Source: Streptomyces sp. CB01249 (GTDB lineage: Bacteria; Actinomycetota; Actinomycetes; Streptomycetales; Streptomycetaceae). Taken from it: 64,000 bases of DNA. The translations under genes were made by a program, and so were the position numbers. A model generated the notes under the pieces. The model was given only the letters and a program-made list of their open reading frames with translations, was not told the DNA's origin and made no database searches. The stretch lies in the NCBI RefSeq assembly GCF_001905735.1, contig NZ_LISW01000005.1, forward strand, positions 151,969 through 215,968, read 5' to 3'. Positions 1 through 8,401 of this stretch are shown piece after piece; position 1 is the first letter of the stretch, and each line of letters starts with the position of its first letter.

Positions 1-1140
1 CCGGGCGCGCAGCCCGGTGCGTTCGTCGGCCGCCACCGAGGCGGCGCCGTCCGTCACCGTCTCGTACACCGCGAGGATGTCCGCCCCGACCGTCGACCAG
101 TCGAAGCGCCGGACATGGGCGCTCCCCCGCTCGCGCAGCCCGGCGCGCCGCTCCGGGTCGCCCAGCAGCCGGATCGCCGCCTCGGCCAGCGCGTCCGCGT
201 TCTCGTTGGCGAACAGCTCGCCCGCCGCGCCCTGGTCCAGGACCTGCGCGAAGGCGTCCAGATCGCTGGCGAGGACCGGCGCGCCCGCCGACATGGCCTC
301 GACCAGGATGATCCCGAAGCTCTCGCCCCCGGTGTTGGGCGCCACGTACAGGTCGACGCTGCGCAGCAGCCGCGCCTTGTCCTCGTCGCTCACCATGCCC
401 AGGAACTCCACGCGCGAGCGCATCTCCTTCGGCAGCGAGGCGACGGCCTCCTCCTCGTCGCCCCGGCCCGCCACCAGCAGCCTGGTGTCCGGCCGGGCGG
501 CCAGGATCGCGGGCAGCGCGCGCATCAGGACGGGCAGGCCCTTGCGGGGTTCGTCGATGCGGCCGATGAAGCCGATCGTGCCGCCCTGCCACTCGGGCCG
601 GGGCTCGGCCCGCGCGAAGAAGTCGACGTCCACCCCGTTCGGGATGACCACGGCGTCCCCGCCCAGGTGCTCGACCAGGGTCCGGCGGGCGTACTCGCTG
701 ACCGCGATCCGCGCGCTGATCTTCTCCAGCGCCGCCTGCAGGATCGCGTACGCGGCGATCATCGCCCGGGAGCGCGGGTTGGACGTGTGGAACGTGGCGA
801 CGATCGGCCCCTGCGCCGCCCAGCAGGTCAGCAGCCCCAGCGACGGCGAGGTCGGCTCGTGGATGTGGATGACGTCGAACGTGCCCTCGTGCAGCCAGCG
901 CCGCACCCGCGCCGCCGACAGGAACCCGAAGTTCAGCCGGGCCACCGAGCCGTTGTACGGGACCGGCACGGCCCGGCCCGCGGAGACCACGTACGGCGGC
1001 AGCGGCGTCTCGTCGTCGGCCGGGGCCAGCACGGACACCTCGTGGCCGAGCCGGATCAGGTGCTCGGCGAGGTCGCGGATGTGGAACTGCACTCCGCCGG
1101 GAACGTCCCAGGAGTACGGGCAGACGATGCCGATCTTCAC
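1..1140 (-). CDS. pimA: PimA-type phosphatidylinositol alpha-mannosyltransferase (3' end beyond window)
   Basis: GT4-family glycosyltransferase that adds the first mannose from GDP-mannose to phosphatidylinositol at the inner membrane face, the start of PIM synthesis. The reading frame opens with GTG at 1140 (MKIGIVCPYSWDVPGG) and is open to the window edge: 380 codons, so only a few C-terminal residues are missing. Visible are the GGVQFH donor-loop motif (about residues 15-20), HIHEP (about 92-96), GRIDEPRKGL (about 196-205) and the ESFGIILVEAM EX7E-type motif (about 272). The start overlaps the stop of the upstream acyltransferase by 4 nt (GTGA), so it is the third gene of a coupled pgsA-acyltransferase-pimA operon. 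The same order is known around Mycobacterium tuberculosis Rv2612c-Rv2610c. Confidence 0.93.
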   Translation of the reverse strand, partial: MKIGIVCPYSWDVPGGVQFHIRDLAEHLIRLGHEVSVLAPADDETPLPPYVVSAGRAVPVPYNGSVARLNFGFLSAARVRRWLHEGTFDVIHIHEPTSPSLGLLTCWAAQGPIVATFHTSNPRSRAMIAAYAILQAALEKISARIAVSEYARRTLVEHLGGDAVVIPNGVDVDFFARAEPRPEWQGGTIGFIGRIDEPRKGLPVLMRALPAILAARPDTRLLVAGRGDEEEAVASLPKEMRSRVEFLGMVSDEDKARLLRSVDLYVAPNTGGESFGIILVEAMSAGAPVLASDLDAFAQVLDQGAAGELFANENADALAEAAIRLLGDPERRAGLRERGSAHVRRFDWSTVGADILAVYETVTDGAASVAADERTGLRAR

Positions 1141-2084
1141 GTCGGGTCTCCGCTCCGGTCCGCACGGGGTTCGAGGTCGGCGATCCAGAGCCGTTGCAGC
1201 ATGTGCCAGTCCTCCGGGTGCTCGGCGATGCCCACGGCGAACGCGTCGGCCAGGGCCTGCGTCATCACAGACGTCCTCCCGGCCCGGTCACCTGACTCCG
1301 GCACCTCGACCGGCGGATGGATGCGCGCCTTCATCACCGGCGTGTCGTCGTACGAGAGCGTCACCGGCAGCAGCAGCGCGCCGGTCTGCTGGGCGAGCAG
1401 CGCGGGCCCGGCCGGCATCCGGGCCGTATCGCCGAAGAACGACACCTCGATGCCCGACGAGGACAGATCGCGGTCGGCGACCAGGCAGACCAGACCGCCC
1501 GACCGCAGCCGCCGGGCCAGCGTCCCGAACGCGGCACCGCCGGTGTGCGGCAGCACCTCCATGCCCAGGCCCTCGCGGTAGGCGACGAACCGGTCGTACA
1601 GCGATTCCGGCTTCAGCCGCTCGGCGACCGTCGTGAACGGCACCTTCAGGTCCGTCGTCACCCACGCCCCGGCCAGGTCCCAGTTCCCCAGGTGCGGCAG
1701 GGCGAGGATCACCCCGCGCCCCGAGTCGAGCCCGTCCGTCAGCCGGTGCGCGTCCGTGACGTCGATCGACGCCTTGATCCGCTCCGGGCTCCAGGTGGGC
1801 AGCCGGAACGACTCCATCCAGTAGCGCATGTACGAACGCATGCCGGCCCGCGACAGGGCGGCGAGCCTCGCCGGGTCGGCGTCCGGCACGACCCGCTTGA
1901 GGTTGGCCTCCAGGCGGAGCACGCTCTTGCCGCGGCGCTTCCACACCTGGTCGGCGAGGGTACGGAAGAGGGCCCGGGCGGCCGGTTCGGGCAGCGTCTT
2001 GACCGCCGCCCAGCCCAGCCCGTACAGCGCGTCGCTCAGCCGCTCCTTCGCGCCGGGCCGCGCGTCGGCGCCGGCCACGCTCAC
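1137..2084 (-). CDS. Phosphatidylinositol mannoside acyltransferase (HtrB/LpxL family)
   Basis: Membrane-associated acyltransferase of 315 aa expected to acylate the mannose of PIM1/PIM2. GTG at 2084 is preferred because it overlaps the pgsA stop by 4 nt; the open frame reaches further upstream, but that part lies inside pgsA. The LpxL-type H-x4-D motif appears as HLGNWD near residue 130, followed by a conserved region reading LVADRDLSSSGIEVSFFG. The sequence lacks a cleavable signal peptide. It sits between pgsA and pimA with 4-nt overlaps on both sides, matching the place of Rv2611c in M. tuberculosis, which supports the specific call over a generic lipid A acyltransferase label. Confidence 0.9.
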   Translation of the reverse strand: MSVAGADARPGAKERLSDALYGLGWAAVKTLPEPAARALFRTLADQVWKRRGKSVLRLEANLKRVVPDADPARLAALSRAGMRSYMRYWMESFRLPTWSPERIKASIDVTDAHRLTDGLDSGRGVILALPHLGNWDLAGAWVTTDLKVPFTTVAERLKPESLYDRFVAYREGLGMEVLPHTGGAAFGTLARRLRSGGLVCLVADRDLSSSGIEVSFFGDTARMPAGPALLAQQTGALLLPVTLSYDDTPVMKARIHPPVEVPESGDRAGRTSVMTQALADAFAVGIAEHPEDWHMLQRLWIADLEPRADRSGDPT

Positions 2085-2731
2085 TGCCCGGCCGCGTCCG
2101 CCGCGTCCGCCTCGGCGGACTCGCGGCGCACGGTGACGACCCGCTGGACCAGCGTCACGAGGCTGCCGACGGCGACAATCCACAGCGCGATCGGCAGCAG
2201 CACCTGGATGCCCGGCACCCCGAACTTGTGCAGACCCGCGAAACCGGCCGCCACCAGCGAGATCACCAGGCGCTCGGCACGCTCCACGAGCCCGTTGACC
2301 GCCACCGGCAGCCCGATCGCCTCACCGCGCGCCTTCGTGTACGAGACGACCTGGCCGCTCGCCAGGCAGAAGATCGCCACCGCGCACAGGACGTTGTCGT
2401 CGCCGCTGCCCGCGTACCAGAGGGCGAAGCCGCCGAAGATCGCACCGTCGGCGACCCGGTCGAGCGTGGAGTCCAGGAACGCGCCCCACCGGCTGGAGAT
2501 GCCCGCCTGGCGCGCCATGTTCCCGTCGACGAGGTCCGAGAACACGAAGATCGTGATGACGATCGTGCCCCAGAAGAACTCCCCCATCGGGAAGAAGACC
2601 AGCGCACCGGCCATCACCCCGGCCGTACCGATCAGGGTGACCGCGTCCGGGCTCACACCGAGACGGAGGAGCAGTGCGGCGAACGGCGTGAGGACACGCG
2701 TGAAAAAGGCACGCGCGTACTTGTTCAGCAT
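2081..2731 (-). CDS. pgsA: Phosphatidylinositol phosphate synthase (CDP-alcohol phosphatidyltransferase)
   Basis: Integral membrane enzyme (216 aa) that joins CDP-diacylglycerol to inositol phosphate, giving the precursor of phosphatidylinositol. The CDP-OH-P signature D-G-x2-A-R-x8-G-x3-D-x3-D is intact, beginning with VDGNMAR near residue 66 and ending LDSTLD. Several hydrophobic segments follow. ATG at 2731 is chosen because it has a GGGAAGG-like ribosome site just upstream; the longer open frame to 2812 has none. First gene of the pgsA-acyltransferase-pimA operon and divergent from the EF-G2 gene. Confidence 0.92.
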   Translation of the reverse strand: MLNKYARAFFTRVLTPFAALLLRLGVSPDAVTLIGTAGVMAGALVFFPMGEFFWGTIVITIFVFSDLVDGNMARQAGISSRWGAFLDSTLDRVADGAIFGGFALWYAGSGDDNVLCAVAIFCLASGQVVSYTKARGEAIGLPVAVNGLVERAERLVISLVAAGFAGLHKFGVPGIQVLLPIALWIVAVGSLVTLVQRVVTVRRESAEADAADAAGQ

Positions 2732-2956
2732 GGCCTTCCCGAGGGGTAGCTGGGCCTGGCGACCCCGTCGGCCACCGGCTGACCCATCGTAGTCACGCTC
2801 TGCGGCGTCCACCGTCCGGGCACCCCGTGCCGGTGCGGGCGTGAGCTATGGACGCGGTGCCGAGGCAGTGCCAAGCTCGGAATACCGCGGGCGTCGCCGC
2901 TGCCGCCGCGTCGGCCCTGAGCGCGTGCCCGTGCGCCACCGACGGGAGGCATGATC

Positions 2957-5167
2957 ATGGGCGACAAGGCACACGCACGCACCGGAGCCGCCGGAGGGAC
3001 ACCGGCGGCCGGCCACCACCCCCGCGCCCTGCGCAACGTGGCACTGGTCGGCCACAGCGGCTCCGGCAAGACCACGCTGGTCGAGGCGCTCGCGCAGACC
3101 GCGGGCGCCCTCGGCCGGGCGGGCCGGGTCGAGGACGGCACGACCGTCTCCGACCACGCGGAGATCGAGCACCGCCAGAACCGGTCGGTCCAGCTCTCCC
3201 TGGTCCCCGTGGACTGGGACGGGCACCGGATCAACCTGCTGGACACCCCCGGGTACGCCGACTTCGTCGGTGAGGTCAGGGCCGGGCTGCGCGCGGCGGA
3301 CGCGGCCCTCTTCGTCGTCTCGGCCGCCCAGGAACCCGAGGCCGTCGCCGCGACCACCCGGGCGCTGTGGGAGGAGTGCGCCGCCGTCGCCATGCCCCGC
3401 GCCCTCGTGGTCACCCACCTCGACACCGCCCGCACCCCGTTCGACGCGATGACCCGGATCTGCGGGGAGCTCTTCGGCGGCGACGACCCCGACGCCGTAC
3501 TCCCCCTCTACCTGCCCGTGCTCGGCCCCGAGGCCGCCGACGGGCACGCCCCGCTCACCGGCCTCACCGGCCTGCTCACCGAGCGCGTCTTCGACTACTC
3601 CGGCGGCGAGCGCGCCGAACACCCCCCGTCCGACGACGAGCGGGCGCCCCTGGCCGAGGCGCGCGCCCGCCTCATCGAGGGCATCATCGCGGAGAGCGAG
3701 GACGAGACTCTGATGGACCGCTACCTCGGCGGCGAGACCATCGACACCGGCACCCTGATCACCGACCTCGAACGCGCCGTGGCCCGCGGCTCCTTCCACC
3801 CCGTCCTCGCCGCCGCCCCCGCCGCCGAGGGCGCCCGCCAGGGCATCGGCACCGTCGAACTCCTCGACCTGATCACCGGCGGCTTCCCGACCCCCCTCGA
3901 ACACCCGCTGCCCGCCGTCACCACCCCGGACGGCGCCCCGCTCCCCGCCCTCGACGGCGACCCCGAGGGCCCCCTGGTCGCCGAGGTCGTCAAGACGTCC
4001 TCCGACCCCTACGTCGGCCGGCTCTCCCTCGTCCGCGTCTTCAACGGCACCCTGCGCCCCGACGACACCGTGCACGTCCACGGCCACGGCCTCGACTCCC
4101 CCGCACACGAGGACCGGCCCAGCCACGAGGCGCGCACCCGCGTCGGCGCCCTCACCTCACCCTTCGGGAAGCAGCAGCGGCCCCTCGACGCGTGCGTCGC
4201 CGGCGATCTGGCTTGCGTCGCCCGACTGGAGACCGCCGAAACCGGCGACACCCTCTCCGGCACCGGCCACCCCCTCCTCCTCGCACCCTGGACCACCCCC
4301 GACCCCCTGCTCCCGCTCGCCGTCCAGGCCCACAGCAAGGCCGACGAGGACAAGCTCTCGCACAGCCTGGCCCGCCTCGTCGCCGAGGACCCGGCCATGC
4401 GCCTCGAACAGAACCCGGACACCGGACAGCTCGTCCTGTGGTGCCTGGGCGAGGCCCACCTGGACGTCGCCCTGGACCGGCTCCGCGACCACTACGGCGT
4501 CCAGGTCGACACCGTCCCGCACCGCGTCGCCCTCCGCGAGACCTTCGCCGGACCGGCCACCGGACGCGGCCGCCACGTCAAGCAGTCCGGGGGCCACGGC
4601 CAGTACGCGGTCTGCGAGATCGACGTCGAACCCCTGCCCGCCGGCTCCGGCGTCGAATTCGTGGACCGGGTCGTCGGCGGCTCCGTACCCCGCCCGTTCA
4701 TCGCCTCCGTCGAGAAGGGCGTCCGCGCCCAGGCCGCCCGGGGCGTCGCCGCGGGACACCCCCTGGTCGACATCCGGGTCGTCCTTCGCGACGGCAAGGC
4801 CCACTCCGTGGACTCGTCGGACGCCGCCTTCCAGACCGCCGGCGCCCTGGCCCTGCGCGAGGCCGCCGCCGAGGCGCACGTCCGGTTCCTGGAACCCGTC
4901 GCCGAGGTCAGCGTCCTGGTGCCCGACGACTACGTGGGCCCGGTCATGAGCGACCTCTCGGGCCGCCGGGGCCGGGTCACCGGCACCGAGCAGTCCGCCT
5001 CCGGACGCACCCTCGTCCGCGCCGACGTCCCCGAACTGGAAATCGGCCGGTACGCGGTGGACCTGCGCGCCCTCACCCACGGCACCGGCCGCTTCGACCG
5101 CACGTACGCCCGCCACGAACCCATGCCCCCACAGCTCGCCGACCGCGTCCACGCCCCCCAGGGGTGA
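2957..5167 (+). CDS. Elongation factor G-like GTPase (EF-G2 type)
   Basis: Translation-factor GTPase of 736 aa, shaped like EF-G but of the accessory EF-G2/FusA2 class. The P-loop is GHSGSGKT (about residues 32-39), the G3 motif DTPGYADF is present, and the usual NKxD is replaced by THLD, common in this class. The later EF-G domains are represented by GQYAVCEIDVEPL and the C-terminal domain V region. ATG 2957 is favoured over the ATG at 2951 because the GGGAGG ribosome site at 2944-2949 would be too close to the latter. Its precise role (translocation, ribosome recycling or stress) is not known from sequence. It is divergent from pgsA. Confidence 0.88.
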   Translation: MGDKAHARTGAAGGTPAAGHHPRALRNVALVGHSGSGKTTLVEALAQTAGALGRAGRVEDGTTVSDHAEIEHRQNRSVQLSLVPVDWDGHRINLLDTPGYADFVGEVRAGLRAADAALFVVSAAQEPEAVAATTRALWEECAAVAMPRALVVTHLDTARTPFDAMTRICGELFGGDDPDAVLPLYLPVLGPEAADGHAPLTGLTGLLTERVFDYSGGERAEHPPSDDERAPLAEARARLIEGIIAESEDETLMDRYLGGETIDTGTLITDLERAVARGSFHPVLAAAPAAEGARQGIGTVELLDLITGGFPTPLEHPLPAVTTPDGAPLPALDGDPEGPLVAEVVKTSSDPYVGRLSLVRVFNGTLRPDDTVHVHGHGLDSPAHEDRPSHEARTRVGALTSPFGKQQRPLDACVAGDLACVARLETAETGDTLSGTGHPLLLAPWTTPDPLLPLAVQAHSKADEDKLSHSLARLVAEDPAMRLEQNPDTGQLVLWCLGEAHLDVALDRLRDHYGVQVDTVPHRVALRETFAGPATGRGRHVKQSGGHGQYAVCEIDVEPLPAGSGVEFVDRVVGGSVPRPFIASVEKGVRAQAARGVAAGHPLVDIRVVLRDGKAHSVDSSDAAFQTAGALALREAAAEAHVRFLEPVAEVSVLVPDDYVGPVMSDLSGRRGRVTGTEQSASGRTLVRADVPELEIGRYAVDLRALTHGTGRFDRTYARHEPMPPQLADRVHAPQG

Positions 5168-5309
5168 CGCGGAACGGGCCACTCCCCCGCACGTTGTCCA
5201 CAGGGCCGGACGGCGGACGTATCCGGACGATACGCTGAGACCCCAGCTCAGAAAGTGTGCCGGGCACGGCAGTTGGGAAACAGCCGCAGGAGCGGTTCCT
5301 CGGTGGCGA

Positions 5310-6992
5310 GTGGGGGCGACAGTGGCCAGCAACGGATTCGATTTCTCACCCGGAGCGCAGATTCCGCTCCAGGGGTCGGCAGGCGCGGCGGTGGCGACCA
5401 ACGCCCTCGCCTCCGCCGCGTACCGCGACAGCCCGGTGGAGGAGATCCTCAAAGCCAACAGCGAGTGGCACAAGTCCGAGGTGAAGGCGGGCCGTTCCGG
5501 CTTCCTCAAGTCCGACTACTTCAAGCCCAACCTCGGCGAGGCGTTCGCCCGCGCCGTGCAGGAGCGCATGCTCGGCGGCGCCCGCAAGGACCTCATCCAG
5601 TCCTTCGGCACCGACCCGCAGACCGTGGTCGAACACTGCCTCTCCGCCAACAGCCTCCGCAAGCAGCGCGACACCCGGCTCACCGCCGTCACCGTGCTGT
5701 TCGGCTTCCTCTTCCTGCCGGGCATGCTGCTGTGGGTCATCGTCTTCCGGCTCCGCGACGGCTTCGCCAAGACCAAGGACAGGCTCCTCACCACCCTCGG
5801 AAACAGCCTGCTGCCCCTCGTCGGCATCGGCGTCGTCGTGCTGATGATCCGGCTGCCCCTGACCGGACTCCTCGCCCTCTACCTCCGCGCCATGCTCGTC
5901 GCCCCCGTCATCGGCTGGTACATCGCCAAACGGATCGCCGAAAGCTCCGCCCGGGACATGCGCGCCCGCTGGGAGGGCCTGCTCTCCGGCGGCGGCGTCA
6001 CCGCCAAGATCCCCGAGTCCGTCCCGAAGAACCCCAGCGAGACAGCCCGCGAGGCCCTGCGCCAGGGCCTGGAGAAGCTCTCCGCCGAACAGCAGTCCAA
6101 CTCCGTCTTCTACGCCGGCCCCAAGGGCATCCTCGGCATGGGCACCCGCTGGGGCAGCTGGCAGCTCGCCGAGGACCTCGTCCCCAAGGAGCCCGGCAAG
6201 GAGATCCACCAGTTCCGCAGCTGGGACGTCGTCCGCGTCATCCACGACCAGCTCAAACTGCTGGAACGCGGCCCGCTGAACACCGGCGGATTCCCCACCC
6301 CCTCCGTCAACCACTGGATCGTCACCCCCATCGGGGAGAACGCCGACGCCGTCACCCGCCCCCAGGGCGAGGACGTCGCCACCTACCAGATCAAGCCCCA
6401 CGAGATACAGCGGATCTGCAACCACCAGCAGTTCGGCGGCGGCAACCGCCACTACCTCGGCGTGCAGTTCACCCTCTGGGACGGCCAGCTCGTCATCACC
6501 ATGATGATCACCGTCACCGTCCTCTACGAGACCCTGCGCATCGAGGTCACCGGACACGCCCTCGGCCCCGTCCACTCCCTCTTCACCTCCAAGCCCGCCG
6601 CGAAGACCCGCACCGTCAACAAGACCGTCCGGTTCTGGGAGACCCGCGACATCACCCTCGCCCTCGTCGACGCCCACGAGGTCACCCGACTCGCCCTGCG
6701 CGCCCCCTTCACCTGGTATCCGCCGCTCCTCGACTACCTCGGCGGCAAGATCGCCCTGCCCGAGCCCTTCGGCCTCCGCCACGCCTGGGCCGAGAAGCCC
6801 TGGCGCCACCGCTTCATGGCCGACGACGCCATGCGCGCCGCCACCCCCGTCCTGCGCGTCGTGCACAACGCCGCCATCAAGGTCCTGGAGGAGCACGGCG
6901 TGGACACCGAGCGCTTCAACAGCCGCTCGTCGGTCCTCAGCGGCCTCGTCCAGCAGCCCAGCCCCGGCAAGGCCGACCTCTACGACGCGTGA
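5310..6992 (+). CDS. Large membrane protein of unknown function, 560 aa
   Basis: I do not recognise this family. The N-terminal 110 residues are soluble and begin after a GTG at 5310 (a second GTG at 5322 is also possible). Two or three membrane segments follow, about residues 128-150 (LFGFLFLPGMLLWVIVF) and about 165-205, ending in a positively charged GWYIAKR. The remaining 340 residues look soluble and are rich in short conserved-looking blocks such as GILGMGTRWGSWQLAED and NHWIVTPIGE. No catalytic signature was identified. It stands alone between EF-G2 and a convergent HIT gene, with a shared hairpin terminator just past its stop. Codon use matches neighbouring core genes. Confidence 0.8.
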   Translation: MGATVASNGFDFSPGAQIPLQGSAGAAVATNALASAAYRDSPVEEILKANSEWHKSEVKAGRSGFLKSDYFKPNLGEAFARAVQERMLGGARKDLIQSFGTDPQTVVEHCLSANSLRKQRDTRLTAVTVLFGFLFLPGMLLWVIVFRLRDGFAKTKDRLLTTLGNSLLPLVGIGVVVLMIRLPLTGLLALYLRAMLVAPVIGWYIAKRIAESSARDMRARWEGLLSGGGVTAKIPESVPKNPSETAREALRQGLEKLSAEQQSNSVFYAGPKGILGMGTRWGSWQLAEDLVPKEPGKEIHQFRSWDVVRVIHDQLKLLERGPLNTGGFPTPSVNHWIVTPIGENADAVTRPQGEDVATYQIKPHEIQRICNHQQFGGGNRHYLGVQFTLWDGQLVITMMITVTVLYETLRIEVTGHALGPVHSLFTSKPAAKTRTVNKTVRFWETRDITLALVDAHEVTRLALRAPFTWYPPLLDYLGGKIALPEPFGLRHAWAEKPWRHRFMADDAMRAATPVLRVVHNAAIKVLEEHGVDTERFNSRSSVLSGLVQQPSPGKADLYDA

Positions 6993-7009
6993 CCCCCGGG
7001 TACGCGAAA

Positions 7010-7042
7010 GGGGCGCCCCGGAGAGAACCTCCGGGACGCCCC
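7010..7042. terminator. Bidirectional hairpin terminator
   Basis: A 14-bp stem (GGGGCGCCCCGGAG against CTCCGGGACGCCCC, one imperfect pair) with a 5-nt loop lies between the convergent 560-aa gene and the HIT gene, 18 nt from each stop. It carries no clear U-tract, as is usual in Streptomyces. Confidence 0.75.
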
Positions 7043-7060
7043 ACGCGTCGAGCGAGCGAA

Positions 7061-7609
7061 TCAGTCGACCGGCCAGGCGTCCGCCAGCATCTTCCGCGTG
7101 TCCGCCAGCAGCTGCGGCAGCACCCGGGTGTGCCCCACCACCGGCATGAAGTTCGCGTCCCCACCCCACCGGGGCACCAGGTGCTGATGCAGATGCGCGG
7201 CAATGCCCGCCCCCGCCACCGCACCCTGGTTCATCCCGATGTTGAACCCGTGCGCACCCGAGGCCGCCCGCAGCGCGCGCATCGCCCGCTTCGTGAAATC
7301 GGCCAGCTCCGCCGTCTCCGGACCGTCCAGCTCCGTGTAGTCCGCGACGTGCCGGTACGGCACCACCATCAGGTGGCCCCCGTTGTACGGGTACAGATTC
7401 AGCACGGCGTACACCTTCGCACCGCGCGCGACGACGAGCCCGTCCTCGTCCGACTTCTCCGGAATCCCGCAGAACGGACAGCCGTCCCCCGCCTCCGGGC
7501 CGGTCGGCTTGTTCTCGCCCTGGATGTACGCCATCCGGTGGGGCGTCCACAGGCGCTGGAACGCGTCGGGCGTCCCCACTCCGATCTGCTGCTCCGGCTC
7601 AGTCGTCAT
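7061..7609 (-). CDS. HIT-family hydrolase, Ap4A phosphorylase-like
   Basis: Histidine-triad protein of about 182 aa. The triad HLHQHLVPRW is near residue 140 and two CxxC-like cysteines (CPFCG) lie near residue 48. The central NLYPYNGGHLMVVPYRH block is the usual HIT fold core. Two starts are possible, ATG 7621 (MLAGMTT) and ATG 7609 (MTTEPE); neither has a strong ribosome site. In M. tuberculosis the gene between thrS and pgsA1 (Rv2613c) is a HIT-like diadenosine tetraphosphate phosphorylase, and this gene has the same relation to thrS and pgsA, so that activity is the likeliest. Here it is separated from both by plus-strand genes. Confidence 0.87.
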   Translation of the reverse strand: MTTEPEQQIGVGTPDAFQRLWTPHRMAYIQGENKPTGPEAGDGCPFCGIPEKSDEDGLVVARGAKVYAVLNLYPYNGGHLMVVPYRHVADYTELDGPETAELADFTKRAMRALRAASGAHGFNIGMNQGAVAGAGIAAHLHQHLVPRWGGDANFMPVVGHTRVLPQLLADTRKMLADAWPVD

Positions 7610-7687
7610 GCCGGCCAGCATATTGCTTCACCTGTGCGGAGCGTGTCGCCGGGGCCGATCCCGTACAGGCACCGCGATGCTGGGCCG

Positions 7688-8371
7688 ATGAGCGCGCGCA
7701 CTCCGGCCCCGCCCCCTCCCGCCCTCACCCGCTGGGAGCAGCGCACCGAGGTCCCGCTCCTCGCCGCAGCCCTGGTCTTCCTCGCCGGCTACGCGTTCCG
7801 CGTCCTCGCCCCGCACGACGCCCAGCCCTGGCACGACCTCTCCCTCGCCCTCGTCGGCGCGACCTGGCTGCTCTTCGTCCTCGACTACGCGGTACGCGTG
7901 CGGCTCAGCGGCCTCGGCCCGGGCCTCCGCTTCATCCGCGTCCACTGGCTCGACACCCTGGTCCTGGTCCTCCCGCTGCTGCGCCCGCTGCGCATGGTGC
8001 AGGTCTACACGGCGGTCCAGGAGAAGCAGGACCGCCCGCGCCTCGGCCTGTACGCGCGGGTGATCTCGTACGCCGGAATGACCGCCGTCCTGCTGGGCTT
8101 CTCGGCGGCCCTCAGCGTGTACCACTGGGAGCACGACGCCCCCGGCACCTCGATCCGCACGTTCGGGGACGCGGTCTGGTGGGCGTGCGAGACGCTGACG
8201 ACGGTGGGTTACGGGGACGTCGTGCCGGTGACGGCGGGCGGCCGGATCATCGCGGCGGGCCTGATGGCGTGCGGCCTGGGGCTGCTGGGGGCGGTGACGG
8301 GCTCGTTCTCGTCGTGGCTGATCCAGGTGTTCCGCAGGGAGGACGAGAAGGAGCCCCCGGCGAGCGGGTAG
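7688..8371 (+). CDS. Potassium channel family protein (2-TM/voltage-gated-like pore)
   Basis: Membrane protein of 227 aa with the K+ selectivity filter TTVGYGDVVP near residue 171, preceded by a pore helix (FGDAVWWACETL) and followed by a long last helix. At least three further hydrophobic segments sit N-terminally (LLAAALVFLAGYAF, LALVGATWLLFVLDYAV, LDTLVLVLPLL), and LLRPLRMVQVY resembles a reduced S4-like segment. This fits a small 6-TM ion channel without a cytosolic RCK domain. ATG 7688 is the first plausible start after the divergent HIT gene. The 3' end is embedded in a hairpin shared with thrS. Confidence 0.87.
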   Translation: MSARTPAPPPPALTRWEQRTEVPLLAAALVFLAGYAFRVLAPHDAQPWHDLSLALVGATWLLFVLDYAVRVRLSGLGPGLRFIRVHWLDTLVLVLPLLRPLRMVQVYTAVQEKQDRPRLGLYARVISYAGMTAVLLGFSAALSVYHWEHDAPGTSIRTFGDAVWWACETLTTVGYGDVVPVTAGGRIIAAGLMACGLGLLGAVTGSFSSWLIQVFRREDEKEPPASG

Positions 8372-8388
8372 CTCGGCCGGGGGCTCCT
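8349..8388. terminator. Hairpin terminator overlapping the channel gene stop
   Basis: Perfect 13-bp stem (AGGAGCCCCCGGC with GCCGGGGGCTCCT) and 14-nt loop. The left arm is inside the last codons of the channel gene and the stop codon is in the loop. It probably terminates both the channel gene and convergent thrS. Confidence 0.72.
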
Positions 8389-8401
8389 GGAACGGCTCGG
8401 A

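Noticed and set aside
5255..7687. Plus-strand frame joined to the K+ channel, 1038 codons
   Set aside because: The upstream part overlaps the 560-aa gene in another frame and crosses the HIT gene. Only the part from ATG 7688 has family features.
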